From Onchidella celtica (taxonomy: Eukaryota > Mollusca > Gastropoda > Systellommatophora > Onchidiidae), in NCBI GenBank assembly GCA_963931925.1, contig OZ007579.1, forward strand, positions 47,185,271-47,249,270: 64,000 nt of DNA, written 5' to 3'. Shown here piece after piece: positions 44,173 through 55,570 of the stretch. The notes under the pieces were generated by a model that was given only the letters and a program-made list of their open reading frames with translations, had not been told where the DNA came from and did no database searches. Position 1 is the first letter of the stretch, and each line of letters begins with the position of its first letter. The position numbers and the translations under genes are program-made.

Positions 44173-44358
44173 TGTCACGAGCAGAGTTAGGGTCTTGGGG
44201 ATGTTACGACTGCACGAGAGGCAGCTAACTCACACTCGGACACAACCACACAAGAAAAGTATTAAATAACTAGAGCGTATATATGTCAGGCCGGTCAGGC
44301 CATAGTTTACATAAATATTAATAACAAAACAAAAGACAATATGGGTATATATTCAAAC
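44173..44358 (-). repeat. 5' LTR remnant of the minus-strand element
   Basis: 186 bp nearly identical to 36693-36878 (differences such as AGGGG versus ATGGG). It is cut at ATTCAAAC where the plus-strand element starts. The continuation of this LTR is not found after 50428. Confidence 0.88.
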
Positions 44359-45598
44359 TGTCAAGAACAGATTTAATTCATAAATGTTTCCACTGACTAA
44401 ATTTTTGTGAGAGAGCAGTGAGTAATTTTTACAAACGTAATTATTGTGCGAGCCAGCATAACTTGGTCTCGTAAACAAATTGTTTTGAACAGTTTTTTTT
44501 ATAATAGATAGACAGAAGATGTGGGGAAGGATAGACGGACAGCGTAGGTGTGCATGACTGAGCACTTGTTATATCTCGTGTTTTGAACTAGGTTTAGTAA
44601 AGAGGGAAGGGGGTGAGTAGGAATTAAATGTTATTGAGACTTCTGTTGACGTACAGAAAATACCGTGATCCAGAGTAAAAGCTCGGGGTTTTGAACATGT
44701 TAAGAATTTATTGCTATAAAATTTACATTATATTGTATTGAAGTAATTCGACCTTTGATGTCGACCCAAGGTCGTTGCGTAGGGCTGTTACTTAAAATAA
44801 CTCAGTTCGGCAGCTGAGCTAGAAGTGGTTGCACCAATCACAATCCAGGAATTAGACGGTAAGCTGCAGATGCAGTCCAGTATTTAAGGCCATACAGAAC
44901 TTAGTTCTGGGCCACATGTAGACAATCCATTTACGAGGTGGTCGGCGATAGTCCTCAGCCAGATGAGAGACATAGAGACGCAGTTGAGCAGTCCATTGTG
45001 AGGAGCCTGATTTAAAGCTCCAGAGCCTAAGCTACTTGGTTTGATATAAACCCACAGCGTTTACATCCAGCGCTCTCACTCCTAGTGAGGGCCGCATGGT
45101 GAGAGTCCATACTAATTTGTAATGATGAAAGTGAACCGTTCTACTTACTTTTGAAGACAGTTTCAGAGCTACCGCCAGACAACGCATGGTTGTACAAGCA
45201 TTCTCCATGGCGTGTCTAGAAGAAATGTCCATATCATAACATGTCTCATTGAATTAATAGAATTTAAACTGTTATATCCGTCGTCACGTGCGCGGATTCT
45301 ATTTGCCATATAACTCATATGACCTGCAAGTAGTTAGATTGAATACGTTAGTCTTTATAGAAAGCGCTAGTTTCATTAGTTAGATTCAGTTGCCTTTGAA
45401 TTGATATTTATATTTATAATTATATTTGTTACATTAATTCCTGTAATTAAACTGCCCTACAGTTCTGCTAAAATTGAAAGCAATTGATTTATTTAGTTTT
45501 TAGAGTGCAAGTATTTATTTTTGTGTGTTCGTCGATTGTGGGAGCGGACCTCGAAAGAGTGTCAGTCGAAATATCCCCATGTAACCCACATCGCGACA
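44359..45598 (+). repeat. 5' LTR of the plus-strand element
   Basis: 1,240 bp, TGTCAAGAACAG...CACATCGCGACA, followed by CTGGAGGGGAC as primer-binding site. The first 1,085 bp recur at 49343-50428. Short open frames inside (for example 45032-45232, minus) are copied in both LTRs and are not genes. Confidence 0.88.
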
Positions 45599-46744
45599 CT
45601 GGAGGGGACACTACACACCATTGTTTAGTTTATAGTTTATTTAGATTAGAGTATATCGTTTTTCTCTTTGATTAACTTTTGTTTCTTTTCAGTTTCAGTG
45701 CTCACGTGGTCTCGCACGTTGAGCTAGTCTAAAATTATTTATTATTTAGTTTGTATACTGCTTTCTTCATTATTTGTTCCACATATTTCCGGCTCTCCCA
45801 TTGACCCGAGGATCGAGGCCAAGGAGACGTCAACATAATTGAACGGTGAAAGACAAAAAAGACTGACTGTGGTGTACGCAAAGGCTAAAGGAATCTCCAC
45901 CAGTTCCTTGAGTTAAGTGATTCCATCCTAAAATTTTGTCTGCGTCTGGGGAGTTGAGTGTTCCTCCTCGTGTTTTACAGGCTTTTTATACTTTTTCTCT
46001 GTGTTTAGGAACTCACGGGCGGTGGCGAGGGCGTTCTTACGTTTGCGGGTCCCCCCTGCCAAAGGGGTGGCTTGGTCGCAGACTCTGCCGTCTCGACGAC
46101 AGATTGTGCGGTCTCGCAACACCAGTGGTTATTGAAACTGTGGGAAGTCGCATTCGCGAGAACGGACTTTGATAGGGATCTGTACACTTTGTTTAGATTG
46201 TAGCGTTCCCATCTTCCTCGTTGTTTTAGGAAGACGTCTCTCTTGTCCTTTTCTCACCTATCTGTAATTATATTCAGAACTTGTAGGGTCTGTTATCGTT
46301 CGTCTTTTCTTGTTTGTCTAGCGTCGTGTTTGGTGTATTTTTTTTTTTTTTCATTAGACCTTTATCATTATGGTGTTGGTACATTCCTTTGTTTAATATA
46401 ATGCCTGTGTGAGTCATGTGTCTACATTGACGCATTGATTGAGTTATCTGGTTATTGTGACGTATAAGGCTGATACGCCAGAGTATATATTTATATATTG
46501 GGAATATTGATTCCCCATTCAAGTGCAGTTGTGCACCTGCCTTGAATATCCAGTATATAATTACTGAAGTTATTGTTCTTTAAAGAGAACTACCGGTAAT
46601 AAAATTACCTTGCAATTGCAATTATACAAGAGCTATAGAAAAATAGCTAAAAATATTAATCAACGATCTAATATTCGTTGATTCACGTGTATTTATATAT
46701 TACATCGGCAGTGAGGACACTGCGATTTCATTGAAGAAGAAACA

Positions 46745-47451
46745 TTGTTTGTATTTTGTCCGCTATTCTCTTCGCCTATAGGGAACTCCCGAACGCGTCC
46801 ACGGGTTTCTCCCCATTTGAGTTATTATACGGACGTAAACCACGTGGCCCGATGGCCATACTTAGTCAATTGTTCGCCGGTTCTGAAACCGACGATTATG
46901 ATACGCGATGCGCGTATCAATATGTTGTCGATATCCGACAACGAATTATTAATGCATGCAAAACCGCTCTGCAATTTGCATGCGCTAGAGCGAGTTCTTC
47001 AAAATTTTATCGCGATCAGGGCGCCCAAATGTGCGCCTTGTCCGTCGGAGATGTGACACTTGTTCTTTTGCCGCAAACGCAAAACAAACTCCTTCTAACT
47101 TGGAAGGGACCATACAGAGTCCTTAACAGACTCTCCAGAGTGAATTATTTGATAGATATTCGTGGGCAGAGGAAAATATTTCATATTAATATGCTGAAAA
47201 AGTACCTGCCTAGCGATGATCGTCGTAACAACTCCGTTCATGTCGTCCCAAGGGCCAACGCGGCTTTAGTTACTGTCGACGACGAGGACCCTTTGAGTAT
47301 CGACAAATCGTTGCCCATATTACAGGCCACCGAGAGTATAAACGATGTTAATATCAATGATGAGCTTGCCCGTCGCAGAAACAGGATCTTACACACCTGC
47401 TCCAAGAATTTGCCACGGTGTTCACGGATTTGCCGGGTTCTACGTCTTTAG
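46745..47451 (+). pseudogene. Integrase C-terminal part
   Basis: Opens abruptly at ILFAYRELPNASTGFSPF, corresponding to the middle of the integrase of the minus-strand element, and runs through YGRKPRGPMAIL and the GPY/F-type module LLLTWKGPYRVLNRLSR to HINMLKKYLP. The zinc-binding and DDE catalytic parts are absent. It then loses frame near 47390; the true continuation (LLQEFATVFTDLPG) is in the next frame. Confidence 0.88.
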
Positions 47452-48737
47452 TCCAACATGTAATACGACTTCAGACAGACGTACCAGTGTTTGTTAAACC
47501 GTACCCGCGCCCGCTGCACGCTCACGAAACGATAATTACAGAAGTACGTGCCATGCTACGGCTAGGCGTCATAGAGCGATCAACAAGTCCGTATTGCTCG
47601 CCGATTGTCTTGGTCAAGAAGAAAGACGATACCGTGCGTTTTTGTATTGACTATAGAAAGCTCAATGCTATAACCATCTATGATGCCGAACCCATTCCCA
47701 ATCAGGAAGACTTATTCGCGCGGTTATCCAATGCAAGTATCTTCTCGAAAATAGACTTATCCAAAGGATATTGGCAGATTCCTCTCGAAGAAGGAAGTAG
47801 ACAATATACAGCTTTTCAAACTCCTTTGGGTTTAATGCAATGGAAATATATGCCTTTTGGACTGGTTACTGCACCAGCCACGTTCGCGCGCATGATGAAC
47901 ATCTTACCAAATGAATTGCGCTGCGTTCTATCATATTTCGATGATATATGTATTTTTCAGGCTGATTGGGCTGGCCACTTAATGGCCCTTCGTGAAGTTT
48001 TTGACGCTCTTCGCCGAGCTGGCCTTACCGCGCGACCCAGTAAAGTGTTCCTAGGATATCACCATATAAACTTTTTGGGTCATACCATAACCCACGGGGT
48101 TCAGACTCCAGACGATCGCAAGATATCCAGTATTTTGAAACTGCAACCTCCTAAAACTAAAAAGCAAGTCCGCAGCTTGTTGGGACTTTTGAATTATTAC
48201 AGGAAATTTATACCAAACTTTTCCTCTCTCTCAGCCCCGTTATCTGATCTAACGAGGAAAAATGTTCCAAATAGAGTCGTCTGGAGGCCTCAGTGCGCTG
48301 ATGCCCTTCAGACTATTCAGAATTTATTTTCTACTTTCCCTCTGCTTGTTTTACCCGATATACGCCAGACATTCGTCGTCCGAACGGATGCATCAGATAA
48401 AGGAATAGGCGCCGTGTTACTCCAACAGCGTGACGGTTTCTTGCGACCGTGCTTATATGCAAGCCGGAAATTACTTGATCGAGAGACGCGCTATGCGATT
48501 GTCGAACGAGAGTGCCTCGCAATTGTTTACGCGGTAGATGCATTTTCTCGATACTTATTAATGTCCGAATTTATAATTGAAACGGATCATCGACCATTAC
48601 TGTTTCTTAAGTCGAACAGAGCCAAGAATGCTCGACTAACCAGATGGAGACTTGCGCTCCAGGAATACAAATTTACTATTCGGGCTATACCTGGGGAGGA
48701 TAATTTACAAGCTGATGTACTGTCCCGTTTGATTTAG
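47400..48737 (+). pseudogene. RT-RNase H of the plus-strand Gmr1-like element
   Basis: Open to the natural end (GEDNLQADVLSRLI then TAG). RT blocks: SPYCSPIVLVKKKDD, FCIDYRKLNAITIYDAEP, FSKIDLSKGYWQIPL, FGLVTAPATFARMM and the active site YFDDIC. RNase H blocks: RTDASDKGIGAVL, YAIVERECLAIVYAVDAF and ETDHRPLLFLKSN. Both catalytic domains look intact, but the frame has no start codon of its own and is out of frame with the integrase remnant upstream. About 80% similar by eye to the minus-strand copy. It could be mobilised only in trans. Confidence 0.9.
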
Positions 48738-49327
48738 TATTCTAAAATAGTCTGTTGAACATTGAGGTTGAGCATTTTTCACCTTTTTCGGAGACCGTGG
48801 ATGGTTTCACATTATATTGTCCTACCAATTATGGACATTCTTTCTCAAAATTTCCATGTGATTCCTTTTTCCATTAGCGTCCATCCTGACCATGACCTGA
48901 GTTTCAGACAACCTTGACGCCTTTGTCTGCGGGTCAATGAGATGAGAAAATGGCAAACCGAGCGACGAGACCTACTGCTGCCAGGATACCATTACTTTAA
49001 TTAACTATTGTTCGTTCATGTTCTATGAATGTATTAATTACGCTCAATGAAGCGATGAGCTAGTTGCTCAATATTTCAGTCTTTACAGTATGTCTGTGTG
49101 AGAGAAGTTTATCACTTTAATTCTTAAGTGCTACAATAATTATATATTATCACAGAACGTCGCATATAAATATACATATGCTATTGTCCATCGATAATGC
49201 ACGTTCTTAGAATTATTTTTTTTTTGACTTTCAGTAACGATATATTTTTTACTATATAGCCCTTTCCAAAGTACTATTACATAGCAACGTTAGTAGACAG
49301 TTATGTCGTTCAAACCCTAAGTTTTCA
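48738..49327 (+). other. 3' untranslated part of the plus-strand element
   Basis: No coding frame; A/T-rich stretch between the pol stop codon and the polypurine tract. Confidence 0.6.
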
Positions 49328-49342
49328 CTGGGGTGGGGGATG

Positions 49343-50428
49343 TGTCAAGAACAGATTTAATTCATAAATGTTTCCACTGACTAAATTTTTGTGAGAGAGC
49401 AGTGAGTAATTTTTACAAACGTAATTATTGTGCGAGCCAGCATAACTTGGTCTCGTAAACAAGTTGTTTTGAACAGTTTTTTTTTATAATAGATAGACAG
49501 AAGATGTGGGGAAGGATAGACGGACAGCGTAGGTGTGAATGACTGAGCACTTTTTATATCTCGTGTTTTGAACTAGGTTTAGTAGAGAGGGAAGGGGTGA
49601 GTAGGAATTAAATGTTATTGAGACGTCTGTTGACGTACAGAAAATACCGTGATCCAGAGTAAAAGCTCGGGGTTTTGAACACGTTAAGAATTTATTGCTA
49701 TAAAATTTACATTATATTGTATTGAAGTAATTCGACCTTTGATGTCGACCCAAGGTCGTTGCGTAGGGCTGTTACTTAAAATAACTCAGTTCGGCAGCTG
49801 AGCTAGAAGTGGTTGCACCAATCACAATCCAGGAATTAGACGGTAAGCTGCAGATGCAGTCCAGTATTTAAGGCCATACAGAACTTAGTTCTGGGCCACA
49901 TGTAGACAATCCATTTACGAGGTGGTCGGCGATAGTCCTCAGCCAGATGAGAGACATAGAGACGCAGTTGAGCAGTCCATTGTGAGGAGCCTGATTTAAA
50001 GCTCCAGAGCCTAAGCTACTTGGTTTGATATAAACCCACAGCGTTTACATCCAGCGCTCTCACTCCTAGTGAGGGCCGCATGGTGAGAGTCCATACTAAT
50101 TTGTAATGATGAAAGTGAACCGTTCTACTTACTTTTGAAGACAGTTTCAGAGCTACCGCCAGACAACGCATGGTTGTACAAGCATTCTCCATGGCGTGTC
50201 TAGAAGAAATGTCCATATCATAACATGTCTCATTGAATTAATAGAATTTAAACTGTTATATCCGTCGCCACGTGCGCGGATTCTATTTGCCATATAACTC
50301 ATATGACCTGCAAGTAGTTAGATTGAATACGTTAGTCTTTATAGAAAGCGCTAGTTTCATTAGTTAGATTCAGTTGCCTTTGAATTGATATTTATATTTA
50401 TAATTATATTTGTTACATTAATTCCTGC
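49343..50428 (+). repeat. 3' LTR of the plus-strand element, truncated
   Basis: Preceded by CTGGGGTGGGGGATG (polypurine tract, 49328-49342). Matches 44359-45443 with few changes, then stops after ATTAATTCCTG; the last about 155 bp of the LTR are missing. The next bases (CTTCGTCATG) match neither LTR. Confidence 0.88.
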
Positions 50429-51566
50429 TTCGTCATGTACGCATGAGCAATCCCCGTAACGAGCAGAGGGTAGAACTCAACGTGATTTGACAAAACGCCT
50501 TTTTCCTGAAAATGAGGTTCCGAGAAAATCGCGATTTAGTTTTGCGGTCTCTAAATTTAAATGTTGCAAACAAAATGCAGTTTTTATAGACGTAAGTAAC
50601 ACGTTATGGTGTCTTTTAATTTTGTGCAAAGTTTTATTTGAATTGGTGCTGAATTAATTAAACTGTGATGAAAAAGGCGTTTTGTCGAATCAATGCTCAA
50701 ACGTAAAATGCTTCTTTTCAGAAAAAAAGGCGTTTTGTCGCATGAGAGCTAGTCACACAAATGCCTTGTTAAAGAGTTAGGCGTTTCTCTGATAATGTTT
50801 GATACCACAAAACGCCTTTTTTGTTTAGAGAGGGTCCAATGACATGTTCAAAATATCCGTTTCAAAGGACAGCTCTTCTGTGTTTATATCATCTGTTCAC
50901 AAAATGATTTTGTAAATCTCTTTTATAATTCCAAGAATTCTGCTAAGTGTGCACAGTTCGGTCATAAGTCTGCATTGGATTGCAATATTTTTATCGGCCT
51001 GGTTGAGAGGTTTTACATGTAAAGTAAATCAATATATATGGTTTATTCTGACGTCTATAATTAATCAGTTGTCTTGAAGTAAAGACACTGCAAGTCCAAG
51101 CTGAACTTTTATCTGCCCGTTAAAGACATCACTGAGAAAAGGGTCCTGTCCTCCCAAGACTCGTGGTTAAGGCTAAGAGAAAAGGAGAAGGTTGAGGAGA
51201 TTTCGTATTTCAGAGGACATGGTTTGCTTTGACCACAATGGAACACACAGCGTCAACACTGGTGACAGAAGGAAAGGAGAGGAGACTGTTTTGTTGACTC
51301 TTCAATCGTTCAGCATAATTGTTCTCTAAAAAAAAATGATATACCCTTATCCACCAAATCTGCACACAATCACAAACATTAACAACGACCATCCAAACAA
51401 TGTTGACCAAAATAAGGAAAAAAATGATTTTTTATCACACTGTAGAAACTTGTTTTATTACAAAAATTAATAATGTTAGCAAGCACAATATCAAAATACA
51501 TATAGTAAGGCACAGAACAGGGAAGCCCAACGTACCTACATTAAAAACGTCTGAACGAATTAAAGC

Positions 51567-52858
51567 TTATTCTTTTTTTTTTCTCTCTAAGGAGAGAAAA
51601 TGAACGACTTTGATAAATGGAGGGAAATGAGGGGAAGACAATAGATCGGGTTGTGACATGTCCAAACATTCAATGGGGTGATGTTCAGGATGAATGCTGG
51701 ATGACTCCGAGCAATCAAATCGTGCCCCAGAGGGAGCAGTAGCAGCAGTAGTTGATATAGGAGTAGGAGTAAGTTCACTGTACTGTTTCTCGTTGTCCGA
51801 TGTAACGTCATCACCAGAACCATCCGAAGTAAATGGATTCTCTACACTGTCACCATCATCTGATGACAAGTCCCTTGAACTGGGACGTCACTGTCAGTAA
51901 AACTGAGTAAGCAACTCACAGGTTTGGTTGTCACAGGCCTTGCAATCCGAGGATCTGGGGGACCAACAGTGTCCTCCATACCATAGTAGGCTGGCACTTT
52001 GGGTGATTCTGCTTTCTCTTGTTCTGCCTTGTGACGCTTTACCAACGGAGCTTTATCACAGCTGCCACTTGAATCTGAGTGCGACTGAATTATTTTCCTG
52101 TTGGATTAAACAAAACAAAACAAAATTACATACCTGAATTCTTATTTTGTTTGTTTGAAAAAAATAATATGGCAAAGTGACCAGCAACAATTATTATAGG
52201 CTACAATAATTTGCAGCAATGATAAGTGCATAACGAGTGAACTCAAAGCTAAAAATGAACAAAACAAGTACTCTATAATAAGTGTAATCTCACACATCAA
52301 TGAACACAAAAACAAGCATGGTTATGGTATAATTGTGGAATTATTTTTTCCAGAAATTCTTAAACGGTTCATGAACTTTCATGCCTTTTTTGGATACAGT
52401 GAGCTAGTTGCCTGCTTCACTCCATGTCTACATGTTCAAGGCATTTGAAATATGAAAATGATGATGATTTTTCTTTTGCTGTCAACAAGAACCAGCAGAG
52501 GCTCAAAACTTCGTATGGATACATCATGTTCATTACTAGCTACAAGTCTATGCCCTGAGGTTCAGACACATGAAATGTACGATCTTAACAGGAGAAGAAG
52601 AAAAATGAACTTACTGTTTAATGAGCTCTTTGAAAAAGTCCTGAGGATTCATGGGAACAGAGTTGGTGATGATGTGAATGCAGCAGGGCAGAGAGAGAGA
52701 GAGTCTTCACCATGAAGTTCAAATCTGGAACTGTCTTTGTTTTCAAAATTCTGCTGCTTATAAAGTCTCAGGACAAAAAAAGTTGAGTAACAATTGGAAC
52801 GACTACGTCCCCGACTTTGACCGAAGATTCTGACCGTCGTTGGAACATCAAAAGTCAT
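51567..52858 (-). CDS. Hypothetical spliced gene inside the 50479-53608 element
   Basis: Best supported are two exon pieces on the minus strand: DFFKELIKQ ending at a GTAAGT donor (exon end 52615), and an exon starting at 52097 after a good acceptor (TTTAATCCAACAG). Codon phase fits across the 481-517 bp intron: ...FFKELIK-Q-KIIQSHSDSSGSC, then DKAPLVKRHKAEQEKAESPK and YYGMEDTVGPPDPR. A donor-like GTGAGT follows at 51914-51919. Further down, an acidic Ser-rich frame (DGDSVENPFTSDGSGDD, to 51567) may be the last exon. The 5' end could be the ATG at 52652 or 52858; the latter is in a CpG-rich patch. No domain recognised; basic/acidic low-complexity composition suggests a nuclear protein. Confidence 0.35.
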
Positions 52859-52879
52859 CGCGGATCACGGAACTTCCCA

Positions 52880-53320
52880 TGATGGTCAACGGATGACCTC
52901 GGTGGGGGAAAATATCGTTACATTTTCCCTCTTTAACGGGCATCGCCGCCCTGTGTGACGCAACCTCCGATAATCGGCTGTGTGTGAGCTAGCAGAGAAA
53001 GTTAGGCAATGTTAGACGTAGACAAGGTGAAGAAGACGCTCCTTGGTTTGAGTGTTACTGAAACCAATTTTTGATGATCGTTATACACAATAGCGTTAAC
53101 AGTATTATCGACACTTAATACAATACAGGTAATTATTGAGTTAAATGAAGATTTGTGAGAGAAAAAAATTGTCACAAGATAGTTTTATTGAACTAAACAG
53201 AGCCTAAAGTAATAGGATAATAAAAGGAAGCCTGGACTAAATGATTACCAGGGAGGATTCTTAATGAAAAGATATTTTGTCCCAGTAACAAATCATGTCC
53301 AAAAAAGCTTTTTCTCTACT
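52880..53320. other. Interior of the element upstream of the hypothetical gene
   Basis: CpG-containing sequence at about 52850-52990, possibly a promoter for the minus-strand gene; the rest is A/T-rich without genes. Confidence 0.35.
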
Positions 53321-53608
53321 AATATAACGACGGTTCGGCAAAGTAAAGGCGTTTTGTCATCTCACTCGGCCTCAGGCGAACGCCTTTATTTCGAAAAATA
53401 GGCGTTTTGTAAAATTAAAGGGGTTTTGTCTCGCTTCAGCAGAAAAAAGGGCGTTTTGAAAAATTGTTTTTTTAAAACAATATAAAAATGGCTAAGATTT
53501 TTCAAAACCTGATAAGCTCATAAGATGCAGATTGTTGATGAGAATCCAATAATGAAATAAAAAATTTTGGCGCCAACATGCAAAAAGGCGTATTGTCAAA
53601 TCACGTTA

Positions 53609-54270
53609 TGCACAGCGCGCTGTTGCTTGATGCATTAAAAAATAAAATGAAGCCCTGCCAATTGGAATCGGCAAAAATTAAAAGGCCTAGGCCAGGGAGA
53701 AAGATCACAGCAATGGAGATGGCACTGAACCATTAAAGTTGGGCTGGACATGGACAGGTGAGTCGAGCATTATTTTCAGTCATATGAAGGAAATCGCTTA
53801 TCTGCATACACTATGTTGATAAACATCACAAAATATTGTTCTACATAAATGTATTATTATAATGTTTTATTTTGGTAAATCCAGAATTACTTGGCATTAA
53901 CTTGTTGCCCTTGGATCTGGATCTTTTTCTCTAGTATTTTCATATATATATAAAAAAAAAAAAAGGTCTTTTGACTTGTAAACGGGAACGTCTGAGAAGA
54001 GAAATATTTAATTAGACATTGAAGCATTCTTCCAGGCACTAAGTAGTAGTTTCCACTGTTAAAGTTCTAGAGCTTCTTTTTATCAACTGCCCGAGAAGGT
54101 TTTAAAACCATAAACGGTCGCATAGGACCTTTAATCGTAATTTTAGTAAGAAGTACTACTGAAGTAGATCTAGATTGTATAGTATGCAACAGCGAACATT
54201 CTTGCGTCAATCCGACATAGATTCGTAAAAGATTTCCTTAGGATTGGCAGGATGAACGTAGGAGCAGGTC
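53609..54270. other. Non-coding stretch
   Basis: No gene or recognised element. An (AT)n/A-run tract lies at about 53940-53970. Confidence 0.45.
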
Positions 54271-54376
54271 AGCGACATCAGCCGGTGTAACAGGCCAAAA
54301 TATACCCCCCGCCCAGACAATACCCGGTGTAGCAGGCCAGATTATACCCCCGCCAGACTATACCCGGGGTTAAATT

Positions 54377-54415
54377 GGCCTAGCCCAGAATATACCGTAT
54401 ATTCTGGGCTAGGCC
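54377..54415. repeat. Perfect 18-bp palindrome arms
   Basis: GGCCTAGCCCAGAATATA, three bases CCG, then TATATTCTGGGCTAGGCC. It lies in a 200-bp stretch made almost wholly of variants of the same (C)TATACCCC/GGCCAGA units. Confidence 0.92.
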
Positions 54416-55317
54416 AGTTTATACCCCGGGGTATACTTTGGGCTAGGCCAGACTATACACCCCCCCCCCCCAGTCCAGATTATACCCCCTACTTAAAAAA
54501 AAAACAAACAAATCAAGACACAGTTTATTTCAACTTTAGTTTAAATTGTTCATTATCACTGTCATCAGGTACCATACTGAAGCATGCATTCTTGACTGTT
54601 GTAAATTATGATGCATTAAAGAGAAAATAAACATGCGGTTTTGCATATACAAAAGGTTTGAAAATCCAGTCAAATTGATATGATTAAACTTTAACACTAA
54701 TTTTGCTTGTGTCCGTTGGAATTATTTTTGTTTTTTTTTGTTTTTTTTTTATAATTGGTTGTCCATGAGATAAAGATATTATTATATTGTGTTTTTTTTT
54801 GTTTGGCACCACTGACATATACTTAGTGGCAAGGTATGAACTAATTATAAGACTCATAAATGTAAAGTTATTTTAATTTTATTTTAATTTTTGAAAATCA
54901 GAAATGTGCTTGATATGTCAGAACAATTAGATCTACATATAAAGTTACAATAATGCAGAGAGAAAAGGCCGGGAAAGAACACACAGAGAAAACAACAACA
55001 ACAACATTTTAATAACCCAACTACTGACAGATGGTGCAATTCCATCATCAAGCAGACCTTAAATACTCCACACCAAATTAAATACATACTAAATTTTTTT
55101 CACATCACGAACATAACCTGTCCTGATCCACTTGAGACATTACAGAATGCTAACCAGTAATATACAGTAATAAAAATAAGAACTCGAAATCATCTTATTT
55201 ACTCTTCAAAATAAAGAGAATATAATCAATATCAGAATCATCATCATCATCTTGGAATATTCTTAAGATAAGAAGGAATGTAAAAATTACCTACACATCA
55301 TTCTAGAAATTGGGGGA

Positions 55318-55570
55318 CAAGGTGATCTAGAGGCAAGGTGCTCGCCTCTCATGCCAAGGGTCCCCGGGCAGTGCAGGCATGTTGGAAATTGGGATTTTTC
55401 TCATATTTTCAAGTCCCTGATCCTATTGGGGCGTAGGATCGAGTACCTAGTCTTCTAGATAAGGATGAAAAATTAGGAGGGCCCGTGTGCACGTTAAAGA
55501 TATCGTGGCAGTTGGACATCGTTAAGAGCCGGCACAGAACAGGCCGCTGCCCGGGCAAAATTGAAATTAG
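55318..55570 (+). repeat. SINE-like repeat, copy 2
   Basis: A-box-like AAGGTGCTCGCCTC near 55337, then GTGCAGGCATGTTGG, CCTGATCCTATTGGGG, CCCGTGTGCACGTTAAAGAT and GGCCGCTGCCCGGGCAAAAT. It shares blocks in order with 22180-22345. The tail after 55590 is a poly-C run of about 16. Confidence 0.6.

Larger units (their letters stand above)
36693..44358 (-). mobile_element. Gmr1-like LTR retrotransposon, minus strand
   Basis: 3' LTR 36693-37920, polypurine tract 37921-37935, pol/gag coding about 38539-42986, leader about 42990-44172 and the outer 186 bp of the 5' LTR at 44173-44358. The rest of the 5' LTR is missing because the second element begins at 44359. Domain order is Gag-protease-integrase-RT-RNase H. 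This integrase-first order with Ty3/gypsy-like sequence defines the Gmr1 group, first described from Atlantic cod. Flanking base composition is lower in G+C than the coding part. One nonsense codon and one frameshift make this copy inactive. Confidence 0.9.
44359..50428 (+). mobile_element. Second Gmr1-like element, plus strand, internally deleted
   Basis: 5' LTR 44359-45598, primer-binding site from 45600, leader to about 46740, truncated coding 46745-48737, polypurine tract 49328-49342 and incomplete 3' LTR 49343-50428. Gag, protease and the catalytic part of integrase are missing through a deletion ending near 46755. The two LTRs differ at only a handful of positions, so insertion was recent. 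It begins inside the 5' LTR of the minus-strand element. Confidence 0.9.
50479..53608. mobile_element. Putative DNA transposon with subterminal GGCGTTTTGTC repeats
   Basis: Ends are inverted repeats of about 26 bp with one mismatch: AACGTGATTTGACAAAACGC at the left, and the reverse complement of its variant (AACGTGATTTGACAATACGC) at the right. About ten copies of GGCGTTTTGTC or close variants, in both orientations, crowd the first about 350 bp and last about 280 bp and are absent from the middle. Such clustered subterminal repeats are typical transposase-binding sites in hAT, P and similar elements. No target duplication was found and no transposase is visible; a small spliced gene occupies the middle. 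The superfamily is not assigned. Confidence 0.6.

Noticed and set aside
45032-45232. 66-codon minus-strand frame, present identically at 50016-50216
   Set aside because: Lies within the two LTR copies of one element; identity reflects LTR duplication, not a conserved gene.
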